The notes beneath the pieces were generated by a model. It did not search any database, was not told the DNA's origin, and worked only from the letters and a program-made list of their open reading frames with translations. Shown piece by piece: positions 17,828 to 28,709 of a stretch of DNA of 64,000 bases (position 1 is its first letter; each line of letters opens with the position of its first letter). Where the stretch lies: contig CAVYFA010000019.1 in the NCBI GenBank assembly GCA_963767715.1, forward strand, positions 1 to 64,000. The letters run 5' to 3'. The position numbers and the translations under genes are program-made. Source of the DNA: CAVSXS01 sp963767715 (lineage in GTDB: Bacteria; Chloroflexota; Ktedonobacteria; Ktedonobacterales; Ktedonobacteraceae).

Positions 17828-19338
17828 GAGCGCACCTCCAGCAAGCGATCGTAGGCGCTCACGTCCGCCGGGGGCGTCGCGTCCTGGTAGGCTGGATAGC
17901 GCGCCGGGTCAAGCGGAGCAGGGGCGCTCGCTGGCTCCGCTGCCCAGCCGAGCAACTGGCGCACCGTATCGGTACTCCAGTCGACTTGCTGGCGCGCCAG
18001 GCCAAGAGCCGCCTCGACTGCTTCCACTGGGTGAGTCAAACAGACTTCCAGGAGCCGGGCAAACTCGCGATTGCCGTCGGCCCGGCGCGCCACCAGGTCC
18101 AGCCGTGCCGCCTCGAAGGTGGAGGGCAGGTCCCCATGCCGCAAAGCCGAGGCGAAGGGCACGGCAAACGACTTTTTCAGCAGCAAGGGCACATAGTGCC
18201 GCCAGTCCTCAATGACCTGGCGCTTCTGGTAGCAGCGCGCATGCTCGGCCACCGACTCTTCGCTGGCGAACAGGCGCACGCGGAAGGGATCAGCTTTGAG
18301 CGTCAAGCGCTGGTACGCATACTGGATCGGGACCGAATAGTCGTTGGTCTGGAAGCGGATGCGTCCGGTGGAACGCACCAACACTTCCACGACCGGCCCC
18401 ACCTCGGGTGCATGCGCGGGCAGCGGTCCGAGAGCGGCGCGCTCCCGTTGTAGGCGGGGAGCAATGGGCTCGGTGCGCCCGGCCATAGTGCGCTGCTGAT
18501 CGGCCAGGCAGCTCGCGCGCAACTGCTCGTTGATCGCTTCCAGAGTGGCTCCTTGCGGCAGCGGCACCAGGTAGTTGCGGCGGGCATAACCCACCAGGTT
18601 CTCGACGCTGCCTTTCTCCCAGCCGGCATGCGGATTGGCAAACAGCGCCTCGAAACGGTAGACACTCTGGAAGTGCAGAAACGCTTCTTGCTCCCGTCGA
18701 CTATGTCCGGCGAGCAGCTGCTGGACGGCCGGTTTGAGGTTGTCGTAGACCGCGATGCGCGGCACGCCGCCCCAGAACTCGAAGGCATGCTGCTGGCCCA
18801 GCAGGAAGGCTTCTTGGCGCTGGGTGGGGAAGCATTCCACAAACATCGCCCCGCAAAAGCGCAGCCGACCGGCCAGAAACGGGACTTTCACCAACTGGCC
18901 CGCCAACTGCACCGTCGCTTCGCCGAAGTCAAACTCCGCCCGCTCGCCCGCGGCGAAGTCGAGCGGGACGTAGGCGGGTTTGCAAGACCGGCGGCGCTCC
19001 CGCACGAGTTGGCGCACCGTCGATTCCCCGATGGCGATGCCCAACCGGCGCAGTTCCACCCACATGCGATGCGCCGTCCAGGCTTGTTTTGGCGCCCAGC
19101 GTCGCAAGCGCTCATTCTCTTGGAGCCAGCCCTCGATATGCGGCAGCGCCGCGTCACTGACCGGCGTTTGGCGGGCGGCCTGACGCTGATAGCCACGGAT
19201 CGTCGCCGCTGGCTCTTCCGCCAAGAGTTTGGCCACGGTATTACGTGAGAGCCCAAAGTGGTGGGCGGCGGCCCGCTGGCTCTTGCCCTGGATCAAGACC
19301 CAGGTGCGAATTTCATCTCGAAGTGCCACAGTAGACAC
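17824..19338 (-). CDS. istA: IS21 transposase IstA
   Basis: A 504-residue DDE transposase. The N-terminal helix-turn-helix (QRAAAHHFGLSRNTVAKLL) binds the terminal repeats, followed by the integrase core (AEFDFGEATVQL with the first Asp; VPRIAVYDNLKPAV with the second; the glutamate lies in the NPHAGWEKGSVENLVGYARR block) and a C-terminal beta domain. It is intact, so the element may still be mobile. It is transcribed against the host restriction operon. Confidence 0.93.
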   Translation of the reverse strand: MSTVALRDEIRTWVLIQGKSQRAAAHHFGLSRNTVAKLLAEEPAATIRGYQRQAARQTPVSDAALPHIEGWLQENERLRRWAPKQAWTAHRMWVELRRLGIAIGESTVRQLVRERRRSCKPAYVPLDFAAGERAEFDFGEATVQLAGQLVKVPFLAGRLRFCGAMFVECFPTQRQEAFLLGQQHAFEFWGGVPRIAVYDNLKPAVQQLLAGHSRREQEAFLHFQSVYRFEALFANPHAGWEKGSVENLVGYARRNYLVPLPQGATLEAINEQLRASCLADQQRTMAGRTEPIAPRLQRERAALGPLPAHAPEVGPVVEVLVRSTGRIRFQTNDYSVPIQYAYQRLTLKADPFRVRLFASEESVAEHARCYQKRQVIEDWRHYVPLLLKKSFAVPFASALRHGDLPSTFEAARLDLVARRADGNREFARLLEVCLTHPVEAVEAALGLARQQVDWSTDTVRQLLGWAAEPASAPAPLDPARYPAYQDATPPADVSAYDRLLEVRS

Positions 19339-19445
19339 CTGTTTCCCTCCGCTTGCTTGAAGTTTCTTTCAAGCATAGCGGATACTTGGGGTGAGTGGCT
19401 CACTTTTCCAGTAGCGAGTGGCTCTCTATCATGATAGCGTTCACA

Positions 19446-20421
19446 ACAGTAATAATAGTCAATAGCGGAGCAACTTTAGGAGTAGCAAAGTTACTTTCAA
19501 TTAAATGTTGCGCAAATGATGGCATTGCGGCACTACTTGAAGTTAATAATGATGTAGACAAACGTTTTGTTGTTTATTATATAAATTCTCTTACAAAAAG
19601 ATTAAGAGAGGTGGTTGCTACAGGCAATGGACAGCCGAATCTAAACACTGAATTAATCGGAAATATTCAAATTCCAATTCCATCTTCAAAATCCGAACAA
19701 TTAACTATTATTACTGTTCTCTCCGACACTGACGCGCTGATTGAAAAATTGGATGAATTAATCGCCAAGAAGGCAATATCAAGCAGGCAATGATGCAGCA
19801 GTTTCTTACAGGCAAAACGCGGTTGCCAGGGTTTAGTCCAGAGTGGAAGGCGAAGACGTTGGAGGAAATTGGAGAAAAGTTTGTAAATGGAGGAACACCT
19901 TCTACACAAAAATCTGATTACTGGCAAGGAAATATTCCCTGGATTACTGGTGCAGATGTTATTAACCAAAGGATAGTTGATGTAAGGAGATATATCACTA
20001 CCGAAGCTGTCAAGAATAGTTCCACCAATATAGTCGAAAGAGGCAATCTACTGCTTGTCACAAGAACTGGTGTTGGGAAATTAGCTGTAGCCCCTTTTGA
20101 TGTGGCGATTAGCCAAGATATTACTGGCATTTATGTCAAAAAAGAGCAAGCTTCAGTTGGATATTTGTTTCACTACCTTGATTTCAATTCTGAAACTTTG
20201 AAAAGTCTTAACCAGGGAACTTCAATTGCGGGAATTACAAGGGAAACATTGTTATCAACAAACATCTATCTTCCTTCTCTCCCCAAACAAACCGCCATCG
20301 CCGCCGTCCTCTCCGACATGGACGCCGAAATCGCCGCCTTGGAGCAAAAGCGGACAAGACTCGCGCCTTGAAGCAGGGCATGATGCAGGAACTGCTCACC
20401 GGGAAGACGAGGCTGGTATGA
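19446..20421 (+). pseudogene. hsdS: Type I restriction specificity subunit HsdS, 5' part lost, two frameshifts
   Basis: HsdS fixes the recognition sequence through two target-recognition domains separated by long helices. Here the frame resumes directly after the IS with VIIVNSGATLGVAKL, the C-terminal end of domain 1, then the first conserved helix (TVLSDTDALIEKLDELIAKK), all of domain 2 (FVNGGTPSTQKSDYWQGNIP, GTSIAGITRETLLSTNIYLP) and the second helix (LSDMDAEIAALEQKR...MMQELLTGKTRL). Single missing bases near 19776 and 20352 break the frame. Most of domain 1 (about 130 residues) is gone, so a functional specificity subunit is not expected. The stop overlaps the hsdR start. Confidence 0.8.
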
Positions 20422-23400
20422 GCACAGTCGGCCAGATAGAACGCGCTACCAAAACCGCGTGGTCAAGTTATTCCGCGAGCAACTGGGATACGACTATCTG
20501 GGCAACTGGGAAGATCGTCCCGACAACAGCAACATCGAAGAGAGCTATCTGCGTCGCTTCCTGAAGCGGCAGGGGTACAGCGACACGCTGATCGGCAGGG
20601 CGCTGTACGAACTCAAGAAGGTGGCCGGCGATCAGAGCAAGAGCCTCTACGACCGCAACCGGGCTGTCTATGACCTGCTGCGCTACGGCGTCAAGGTCAA
20701 GCCCGACGTGGGCGAGAACACCCAGACCGTCTGGCTGATCGACTGGAAGAACCCGCTGAACAACGACTTCGCCATCGCCGAGGAGGTGACGGTCAAGGGC
20801 GAAAACACCAAGCGGCCCGATGTCGTGCTGTACGTGAACGGCATCGCGCTGGGCGTGCTGGAGCTGAAGCGCTCGACCGTCTCGGTGGCCGAGGGCATCC
20901 GCCAGAACCTGGACAACCAGAAGAAGGAGTTCATCCAGCCGTTCTTCGCCACCATGCAGTTCGTCATGGCGGGCAACGACACCGAGGGGCTGCGCTACGG
21001 CGCCATCGAGACGCCGGAGAAGTATTACCTGACCTGGAAGGAAGACAGCGCCGGTCGAGAACCTGCTCGACCGCGCACCTGATGCAGCTCTGCGAGAAGG
21101 AGCGCTTGCTGGAGCTGATCCACGACTTCATGGTCTTCGACGCCGGCACCAAGAAGCTCTGCCGCCCCAACCAGTATTTCGGCGTGCGCGCGGCGCAGGA
21201 GCCGTCCGCCGCCGCGAGGGCGGGATCATCTGGCATACCCAGGGCTCCGGCAAGAGCCTGACGATGGTCTGGCTCGCCAGGTGGATTCGCGAGAACCTGC
21301 CGGATGCGCGCGTGCTGATCATCACCGACCGCACCGAGCTGGACGAGCAGATCGAGAAGGTCTTCAAGGGCGTCAACGAGGACATCTACCGCACCAGAAG
21401 CGGCGCGGACCTGATCGCAGGCTCAACGCCACCACGCCCTGGCTGATCTGCTCGCTGATCCACAAGTTCGGCGGCAAGGAAGAGGGCGACATCGCGGAGC
21501 TTTATCGAGGAGGTGAAGCGCGGCCTGCCGCCCGGCTTCACGGCCAAGGGCAACCTCTACGTGTTCGTGGACGAGTGCCACCGCACGCAGTCGGGCGAGC
21601 TGCACGACGCGATGAAGGGCATCCTGCCCGACGCCATGTTCATCGGCTTCACCGGCACGCCGCTGCTGAAGGCCGACAAGCAGAAAAGCATCGAGGTCTT
21701 CGGCCCCTACATCCACACCTACAAGTTCGACGAGGCGGTGAGGGACGGCGTGGTGCTGGACCTGCGCTACGAGGCGCGCGACATCGACCAGCACATCACC
21801 TCGCAGAGAGGATCGACCAGTGGTTCGAGGCCAAGACCAGGGGCCTGACCGATGTCGCGCGGCCCAGCTCAAGCAGCGCTGGGGCACGCTGCGAAAGGTG
21901 CTCAGTTCCAGTCGCGGCTGGAAAAGATCGTCGACGACATCCTGTTGGACATGGAGACCCGACCGCGCCTGATGAGCGGGCGCGGCAACGCCATGCTGGT
22001 CTCGGGCAGCATCTACCAGGCCTGCAAGTTCTACGAGCTGTTCACCTCGCAGGGGTCGGCAAGTGCGCCATCGTCACCTCCTACAAGCCGTCGCCTGCCG
22101 ACATCAAGGGCGAGGAGACCGGCGAGGGCCTGACCGAGAGGCTGCGGCAGTACGACATCTACAGAAGATGCTGGGCGGTCAAAGACCCCGAAACGTTCGA
22201 GAAAGAGGTCAAGAAGAAGTTCGTCGAAGAGCCGGGCCAGATGAAGCTGCTGATCGTGGTGGACAAGCTCCTGACCGGCTTCGACGCGCCGTCGGCCACC
22301 TACCTCTACATCGACAAGCAGATGCGCGATCACGGGCTGTTCCAGGCCATCTGCCGCGTGAACCGGCTGGACGGCGACGACAAGGAATACGGCTACATCA
22401 TCGACTACAAAGACCTGTTCAAGAGCCTGGAGCGCTCGATCCACGACTATACCTCGGGCGCGCTGGACGGCTACGACCAGGACGACGTGGCCGGGCTGTT
22501 GAGGACCGCCTGGAGAAGGCCAGGGAACGACTGGAAGACGCCCGCGAGGCCGTCAAGGCGCTGTGCGAGCCGGTGGAGCCACCGAGGGACACGGCGGCCT
22601 ATCTCCGCTACTTCTGCGCCAGAGACACGACCGACAAGAATGCGCTCAAGGACAACGAGCCGAGACGCGTGGCGCTCTACAAGCTCACTGCCTCGCTGAT
22701 CCGCGCCTACGCCAACCTGGCCAACGAGCTGGCCGAGGCGGGCTACACCGCGCGGAGATCGGGCAGATCAAGCGGAGGTGGATCATTACAAAAAGGTTCG
22801 CACCGAGGTCAAGCTGGCCAGCGGCGACTACATCGACCTGAAGATGTACGAGCCGGCCATGCGCCACCTGATCGACACCTATATCCGCGCCGAGGAGAGC
22901 GAAAAGATCTCGGCCTTCGACGACATGTCGCTGATCCAGCTCATCGTGGAGCGCGGGGCGAACGGCCTGAATGACTTGCCCTGAGGCATCCAGCAACAAG
23001 GAGGCGATGGCCGAAACGATCGAGAACAACGTCCGCAAGCTGATCATCGACGAGATGCCGGTCAACCCAAGTACTACGAGAAGATGTCGGAACTGCTCGA
23101 CGCCCTGATCCAGGAGCGCCAGCATCAAGCGCAGGAATACCCGCAGTACCTGGCCAGAATCGTTGACCTCGCCCAGCAGGTACAAAACTCCGACCAGCAC
23201 GGCCTATCCAAAACCGCTGAATACGCGTGCCAGGCGCGCGCTCTACGATAATCTCGGCAAAGACGAGCAACTCGCCATCGCCGTGGATGAGGCCATCAGA
23301 CGAACTAAAAAGGATGGTTGGCGCGGCAACAAGCTCAAGGAGCGCGAAGTCAAATACGAGATTTATAAAATCCTGAAAGATGAGGCCCGTACGAACAAAA

Positions 23401-23435
23401 TCCTGGAGATCGTGAAGAATCAAGATGAGTACTGA
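20418..23435 (+). pseudogene. hsdR: Type I restriction endonuclease/translocase subunit HsdR, multiply frameshifted
   Basis: The motor and nuclease subunit, about 1,000 codons. The N-terminal PD-(D/E)xK nuclease part is visible in KRPDVVLYVNGIALGVLELK. It is followed by Walker A (IIWHTQGSGKSLTM), the DECH Walker B (LYVFVDECHRTQ), motif III GFTGTPLL, the helicase C-lobe (KLLIVVDKLLTGFDAPSATY, QAICRVNRL) and the C-terminal helical region ending ILEIVKNQDEY. The start ATG at 20418 overlaps the hsdS stop. More than a dozen single-base changes are needed (near 20447, 21055, 21077, 21200, 21420, 21500, 21808, 21868, 21905, 22053, 22165, 22190, 22985, 23070, 23185). All motifs remain intact, so errors in the sequence are a likely cause. 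Confidence 0.85.
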
Positions 23436-24152
23436 GAAGCACCAGATCATCGTCAACGACCTTGTCGTCGACGTGGTCCGCAAGGACATCAAGAACCTGC
23501 ACCTCGCCGTGTACCCTCCAAGCGGCCGCGTACGCGTAGCCGCGCCCTTACGCGTCAACGACGAAGCCGTGCGGCTCTTCACCATCTCCAGGCTGGCCTG
23601 GATCAAACGCCAGCAGGCCAGGTTCGAGAACCAGGAACGCCAGTCAGCCCGCGAGTACGTGAGCGGCGAAAGCCATTACTACCAGGGCAACCGCTACCTG
23701 CTGAACGTGATTTACTCCAAAGGTCCCCCAGCAGTAATCATCCGCAACAACAAGACCATGGAACTCATCGTGCGCCCCGATAGCGACACCTCCCAGCGCG
23801 AACGCGTTCTAACCACCTGGTATCGCCAGCGCCTCAAAGAAGAGATCGCCCCCATGATCGCCAGATGGGAACCCATCATCGGCGTGCACGTAGCTCAGTG
23901 GGGCGTCAAACAAATGAAAACCAGGTGGGGCACCTGCAACATCGAGGCCGCCCGCATCTGGTTAAATCTGAGCTCATCAAAAAAACCCTCCACTGCCTCG
24001 AGTACATCATCGTCCACGAAATGACCCACCTGCTCGAGCGCCATCACAACGAGCGTTTCATAGCGCTGATGAATGGGTTCATGCCGCTATGGCAATACTA
24101 CCGCGAGGAATTGAATAGGGAGCCGTTGGGGCATGAAGAGTGGGAGTATTAA
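23425..24152 (+). CDS. YgjP/SprT-like zinc metallopeptidase (DUF45), one frameshift
   Basis: About 240 residues of the M48-related YgjP family, a frequent last gene of type I restriction operons. The N-terminal beta domain (VVRKDIKNLHLAVYPPSGRVRVAAP) is followed by GVKQMKTRWGTCN and the HExxH zinc site HEMTHLLERHHNERF. A missing base near 23967 splits the literal frame at LNLSS, and correcting it restores LNLELIKKTLHCLEYIIVHEMTH. The start overlaps the hsdR end by 11 bases. Its role in the restriction system is unknown. Proteolysis or a structural role is possible. Confidence 0.8.
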
Positions 24153-24313
24153 CGGGCTTTACTCAATGGAGTACTGGCTACTCTGGTTGAATGGTTAGTT
24201 CCAGTACTTATAGATGGAAAGTAAGTGGGAGGAGATTAAGGATAGTCTTCATCTCGTTGTATAAATGAGGAATCACAAGATTTAATTTCGACAAAATTTG
24301 GGGGAAATGCATC

Positions 24314-26164
24314 ATGAGTAGCGAAACAACGTTTCACAGCACGAAAGAAGCCCTTAGTACCCTGCTTTATGATATTGGAGATGGGAAAATTCAATTGCCT
24401 GATTTTCAACGGGGTTGGATTTGGGATGATGAACACATTAAGAGTTTACTAGTAAGTGTCTCTCTTTCTTATCCCGTAGGCTCTGTTATGATGCTTGCTA
24501 CCGGCAATTCGAAGGTACGCTTTCAGCCGCGTCCGATTGAAGGGGTTGTAGGAGTACGGAGTGAGCCCACTCAACTGATACTTGATGGGCAGCAGCGGCT
24601 TACAGCACTCTTTCAAACCCTATTCTCTAAGAATGCCGTTAAAACACAGGATTTCCGTGGAAATGAAATAAAGCGCTGGTATTATGTCGACCTCCGCAAA
24701 TTGCTGATCCCGGAGATTGATCATGAAGAAACTATTATGGCTATTCCAGAGGATCGGATGCTACGAAATTTCAGAAGAGAGGTCGTAGCCGATTATTCGA
24801 CTCGAGAGAAAGAGTGTGCAAATGAACTGTTCCCACTCAAACTGGTTTTTGATTTCGGGAGAACTGCTAAATTGGCAGATGCAATATCTACAGGCAGACC
24901 CATCACTCGCTTCAGAACGCATGGCGCGCTGGAAAGTACTCCTGCAAGATTTTATTCTCCCGATCCAGCAATATCAGGTACCACTCATCCAGCTTGGAAG
25001 CAACACGCCGAAAGAGGCCGTCTGCCAGGTATTTGAAAAAGTAAATACTGGAGGTGTAGCGCTAAACGTGTTCGGTTGCTCACTGCAACATATGCAGTAG
25101 AGGGATATAAGCTTCGTGATGACTGGGATGAACGTCAAAAATACTTTCGTGTTCATAAAGCAAAAGTGCTAATGGCGATACAGAATACAGATTTCCTCCA
25201 GGCTGTTACATTGCTTGCTACCTATACTCATAAAAATGAAGGGAAGTCCATGGCGATCAGTTGTAAGCGCAAGGATATTCTACATTTGACCTTACAAGAT
25301 TACAAACGCTTCGCTGACCAAGCAAAGGACGGCTTTGAAGAAGCAGCTAAATTTCTTTTTCAACAATGTATCTTTACTGAGCGTGATCTCCCTTATCATA
25401 CTCAACTCGTTCCTCTAGCAGTGATATTCGCTGTTTTGGGAAAATCGGCATTTGTTGCAGGAGTACTCAATAAGCTGAAGCGATGGTATTGGAGTGGCGT
25501 TTTTGGAGAGTTGTATGGTTCCGCTGTTGAAACTCAGTTCGCTAGAGATGTGCCTGAAGTGCTTGAATGGCTAAACGATGGCTCCATTCCTTCAATCAAT
25601 GAACGAGCTACATTCACGCCAGGACGCCTCCAGACTTTGCAAACCCGCAATAGCGCAGCGTACAAAGGCCTCTATGCTATTTTGCTTCATGAGGGTGTGC
25701 AGGATTTTCGTAGTAATATCACTATCGACGCCATGACCTTTTTCGATGAAAAAATTGATATACATCACATTTTCCCTCAGGTCTGGTGTATGCAGCACAG
25801 CATAAAATCCAGACGGTGCGATAGTATCATCAACAAGACTGCTATCTCAGCACGGACAAACCGTATTATTGGCGGCAATGCCCCTTCGATTTATCTGTCT
25901 CGATTACAGTATCCGTCAACAGGACCAAAGATGGACGATCAAACAATGGATGCCATCCTGCGCGTCCATGCGATTGAACCCAGATACCTGCGAACAGATG
26001 ACTTCGACGGCTTCTTTGCATCACGAGAAGCAGCCTTGTTGGCGCTCATAGAGAGAGCAATGGGCAAACCGATAGTGCGGGAAGTCGTAGAAGACGATAC
26101 TAGGGAGGACAAACCCCAAGAGGTTGAGGACTATCAGGTAGAAGAGCTAGATGCAATAGCCTGA
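24314..26164 (+). pseudogene. DUF262 / HNH (GmrSD-type) protein with two frameshifts
   Basis: About 620 codons. The N-terminal DUF262 domain has the QLPDFQRGWIWDDEHIKSLL and ILDGQQRLTALF motifs, which in related proteins form a ParB/DndB-like nucleotide-hydrolysing fold. The C-terminal DUF1524-like HNH region has KIDIHHIFPQVWC and SIINKTAISARTNRIIGG. Family members include type IV modification-dependent restriction enzymes (GmrSD) and the BrxU group. Frames change near 24855 and 25070. The end is EELDAIA at 26164. It follows the type I operon after 160 bases and has its own GGGGGAAA site, so it is probably a separate defence gene. Codon use is more AT-rich than hsdR. Confidence 0.75.
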
Positions 26165-26200
26165 ACGCATGGCGCGCAATATATAGGAAGCGAGACAGTA

Positions 26201-26755
26201 TTAAGGATGGTAAGCCGTTGGCTTTACTTGATGCAAATACTTGCCATTATACGGTGACTCGCAAGGAGAGGAAAGTTTGCCGATAAATAACTGACAAATA
26301 GGAGTACCGGGAATAAGTTCTATGAAGACATCTTTTTCATTCATATTCTTTATTTCCAAGGTTATATGACCACAAAATCCTGGATCAATGTGGCCATCAT
26401 TATTATGGACCTGAATTCCTGCCCGTGCGATACTTCCCTTGGTTTCAATAACGCCTTGATAGTCGTTAGGAATGCACACCTTTTCTTGTGTTGTACCCAA
26501 GATGAACTCTCCAGGATGGAGAAGATACGTGGAACCCGTAATATCTATTTCATGGCACTTTGGTTTAGCAACGCCAATTCTTATGGTTTGAGATGGATAG
26601 CGCACCAGCGTTGAGCCAAGTCGTAAATCTACACTGGTTGGGTTAATAGATGCGGTATCAAACGGGTCTATCTTTAATGTACCCTTTGCAAGAAGAAGTT
26701 TAATATCACAATCTGAAAGGAGAGATACCTCAGCTAAGAAACGCACTAAAGACAT
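26201..26755 (-). CDS. dCTP deaminase family protein
   Basis: A 184-residue homotrimer-type dCTP deaminase/dUTPase fold. Motifs are SVDLRLGS (motif 1), ETKGSIARAGIQVHNNDGHIDPGFCGHITLEI (positions in the middle third: the S-x-A-R substrate loop, the G-H-I-D-P-G-F block and the catalytic Glu in TLE) and the C-terminal GTPICQL. It converts dCTP to dUTP (or onward to dUMP in bifunctional types). One step from a restriction cluster and convergent with the DUF262 gene, it could act in antiphage nucleotide depletion, as shown for some dCTP deaminases, or simply in dTTP supply. Start: ATG after GGGGAA. Confidence 0.85.
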   Translation of the reverse strand: MSLVRFLAEVSLLSDCDIKLLLAKGTLKIDPFDTASINPTSVDLRLGSTLVRYPSQTIRIGVAKPKCHEIDITGSTYLLHPGEFILGTTQEKVCIPNDYQGVIETKGSIARAGIQVHNNDGHIDPGFCGHITLEIKNMNEKDVFIELIPGTPICQLFIGKLSSPCESPYNGKYLHQVKPTAYHP

Positions 26756-26972
26756 AACATATTCCCCAAATATTTATGATAGCAGGTTTGGTACCTTAAG
26801 CTGAGCACGCAGAAAATTTATACCAGCAAGAAGTACCTGTTCACCTAGACAGTCGGTAGGTGCAGCTAGTATATCACATCCATGTTAAAATCCAAATTAT
26901 CATTGAATATTTCAGCCCATTTGTCCTGTCAAGACCCCAATTCACAACTCTGAATTGCTTGCGCCCTCGGCT

Positions 26973-27733
26973 CTAACGTCTTGTGATCCGCTTCAAACTC
27001 TTCACAAGTTCTCCGAGCGTATCGTCAAAGATCAGGACGCCATGTCTTCTCTGAAGCTCGTTTCTGACATGTGTCAGAATTGGCATAATAATGTATCTAT
27101 TGTCTATGATCGTAAAATGCGCGTTTACTTAGGTTACCGTCTTTTTTAATAAACAGGAGAGCGGATATTTTTCTTGTTTCTCAGCAACATGTTTCAAGTA
27201 ATCAAAGAAAACCTCATCAATATGGAATGGTAAAGGTTTTCCCGCAAATTCTTTGGGTACCTGTACAATTCTCGTGTGAAACGGTTCCTTATCGTCTAGA
27301 TGAGCATCAACTTTTTCTCACTGCCTGGTAAAACATTCTTCTGGCGTCTTTCACCGCACAATTGCCAACTTCATATTTTTCAAATGGCTCCCAAAGACCA
27401 AGAAACAGCAAACTCTCTTCAGCGTCTCAAAATCGCCTGCGTAGATCGTAGGTAAGATGCGCCATCTGAACCATCTGGAATAAACTCAACCCGCAGACCT
27501 GTACGCATAATAATATCTTTTAAGAGGCTATCAACCGAGGCAAATTTCGTGTCGATAGAGTTCTGGATCATCAATGCGGCAGTAAAGATAAATACCAAAC
27601 TGACAATAATCACAATTGAGGTAAAGGTAATTATCTTTGGAAACGAGCCATTGCCCAATCAGCAACTGAAAGATGATGCCAATAAAGAAGGTGATTGTTG
27701 GTGCTAATAAACTGCAGAGTTGTCTTTAGACAT
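26973..27733 (-). pseudogene. Membrane-anchored protein of unknown family, reconstructed across frameshifts
   Basis: No single frame covers this, but joined pieces read as one protein of about 250 residues. The ATG at 27733 has a strong AAAGGAGGG site: MSKDNSAV, then two membrane helices (APTITFFIGIIFQLLIG and ITFTSIVIIVSLVFIFTAAL), a coil (DTKFASVDSLLKDIIMRTGL) and a soluble part with GLWEPFEKYEVGNCAVKDAR, KPLPFHIDEVFFDYLKHVAE, DNRYIIMPILTHVRNELQ and a final LGELVKSLKRITRR. Frame changes fall near 27705, 27660, 27435, 27320, 27170 and 27115. I do not recognise the family. Position beside the defence cluster suggests a membrane effector or sensor, but that is inference. Confidence 0.5.
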
Positions 27734-28334
27734 CTCGGTGCCCTCCTTTGGCTGTTACCTAAAAGAGCAGGATTAGCGCACGTAAAGTGAAGTGGATGTG
27801 AGTGCTCAGATGGTGTCTGTCAGAACCAGACCTAAGCCTCTCGCATTAACGACTTCACTTGCTTGATCTTCAGAAGGCTCTACGAAGTGGGATCCACATG
27901 ACCGAAAAACCGACATTGAGACTCATATCATATGAAGAGGCTTCTAAAAACAATGCAACGGCACTGAGATGTTGACACTATTGGCTGACAACGAGGAAGA
28001 TCAAAAACTCTCCATCTAGAAAACTTGGATGACGAAGGAACACTTCGCAACCGAAAAGAGTAGTGTTTAAATTATACAAGACGCTTTGTGATAATAACGT
28101 GAAGATGGCACCATAACGTGTGAAAGCGTTGTGAAAGTAACTTTGAAGCAATTTCTCCTTCTCACACCACTGATGATCCAGTTGTAAGAAGAATTAAAAG
28201 GAGAGTTTGTCCACAACCAGGCACAAAAAGTTGCTCACTAGGCCCTCACCCCTTCTTTGTTCGCATTCCTGACCCATCCCGGCTTCACATGGCTCTGAGC
28301 AAATCCCATTCACAGGAATCCATCACCCCAACCA
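27734..28334. other. 600-base stretch without a recognised gene
   Basis: Relatively AT-rich intergenic DNA. I see no convincing ORF, RNA gene or repeat. It probably contains the promoter for the reconstructed membrane-protein gene to its left and the 3' flank of the cupin gene to its right. Confidence 0.4.
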
Positions 28335-28709
28335 TCATCCTTGTTGATCTTGCCCTCGGTAAACTTTGTCATCAACAGAAGGAGACCGCAGCATCAAGCT
28401 TTCGATCGGCGGATAAACAGCAACAACCTGGTGATAGACCCCTTGCGGGAAGCAACAAAACTCACGAGGCCCGATCGTGAAACGTTCGCCCTCGACCTCA
28501 ACGAGGAGGCTCCCTCTCAGGACAATAAAGCACTCATCACTTTCTTGATGAGCATGTGGCCAGGGATCGCTCCAGGCCTCTTCCGTGTGGTTGTACCAGA
28601 TTTGCAGGCGCGTCGATGGAAACCCAATTTCAGTCGGTGGGGCATGTCCCGCTAACAGGGTAGAGTATTCGGGTAGTTTGTGATGGTGAAAAGAAGGCAT
28701 CTTCTTCAT
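28335..28709 (-). CDS. Single-domain cupin protein
   Basis: A 124-residue beta-barrel protein. Cupin motif 1 is PHAHQESDECFIVLRGSLLVEV (H-x-H...E...G; metal ligands H, H and E) and motif 2 lies in FCCFPQGVYHQV with the last His. It probably binds a metal and a small ligand, or acts as an isomerase or dioxygenase. The reaction is unknown. A piece of its 3' end is duplicated at 29344-29400. GGGAGG lies upstream of the ATG. Confidence 0.75.
   Translation of the reverse strand: MKKMPSFHHHKLPEYSTLLAGHAPPTEIGFPSTRLQIWYNHTEEAWSDPWPHAHQESDECFIVLRGSLLVEVEGERFTIGPREFCCFPQGVYHQVVAVYPPIESLMLRSPSVDDKVYRGQDQQG

Larger units (their letters stand above)
16993..19445. mobile_element. IS21-family insertion sequence, complete (2,453 bp)
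   Basis: The ends match as inverted repeats when both outer strands are read inward: TGTAAACG at 16993 and TGTGAACG (complement of 19438-19445), each followed at identical spacing by two GAGCCA-containing repeats (GGAAAACTGAGCCA on the left, GGAAAAGTGAGCCA on the right). This nested repeat layout is typical of IS21. Both genes, istA and istB, are intact and on the minus strand. I see no flanking target duplication (GGGT on the left, ACAG on the right), consistent with an adjacent deletion in hsdS. Confidence 0.85.

Noticed and set aside
16993..19445. IS21 target-site duplication
   Set aside because: The four bases outside each end (GGGT and ACAG) do not match, and shifting the ends by one base does not create a match.
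26955..27149. Small plus-strand ORF of 64 codons
   Set aside because: The opposite strand reads as the C-terminal part of the reconstructed membrane protein and is the better coding frame.
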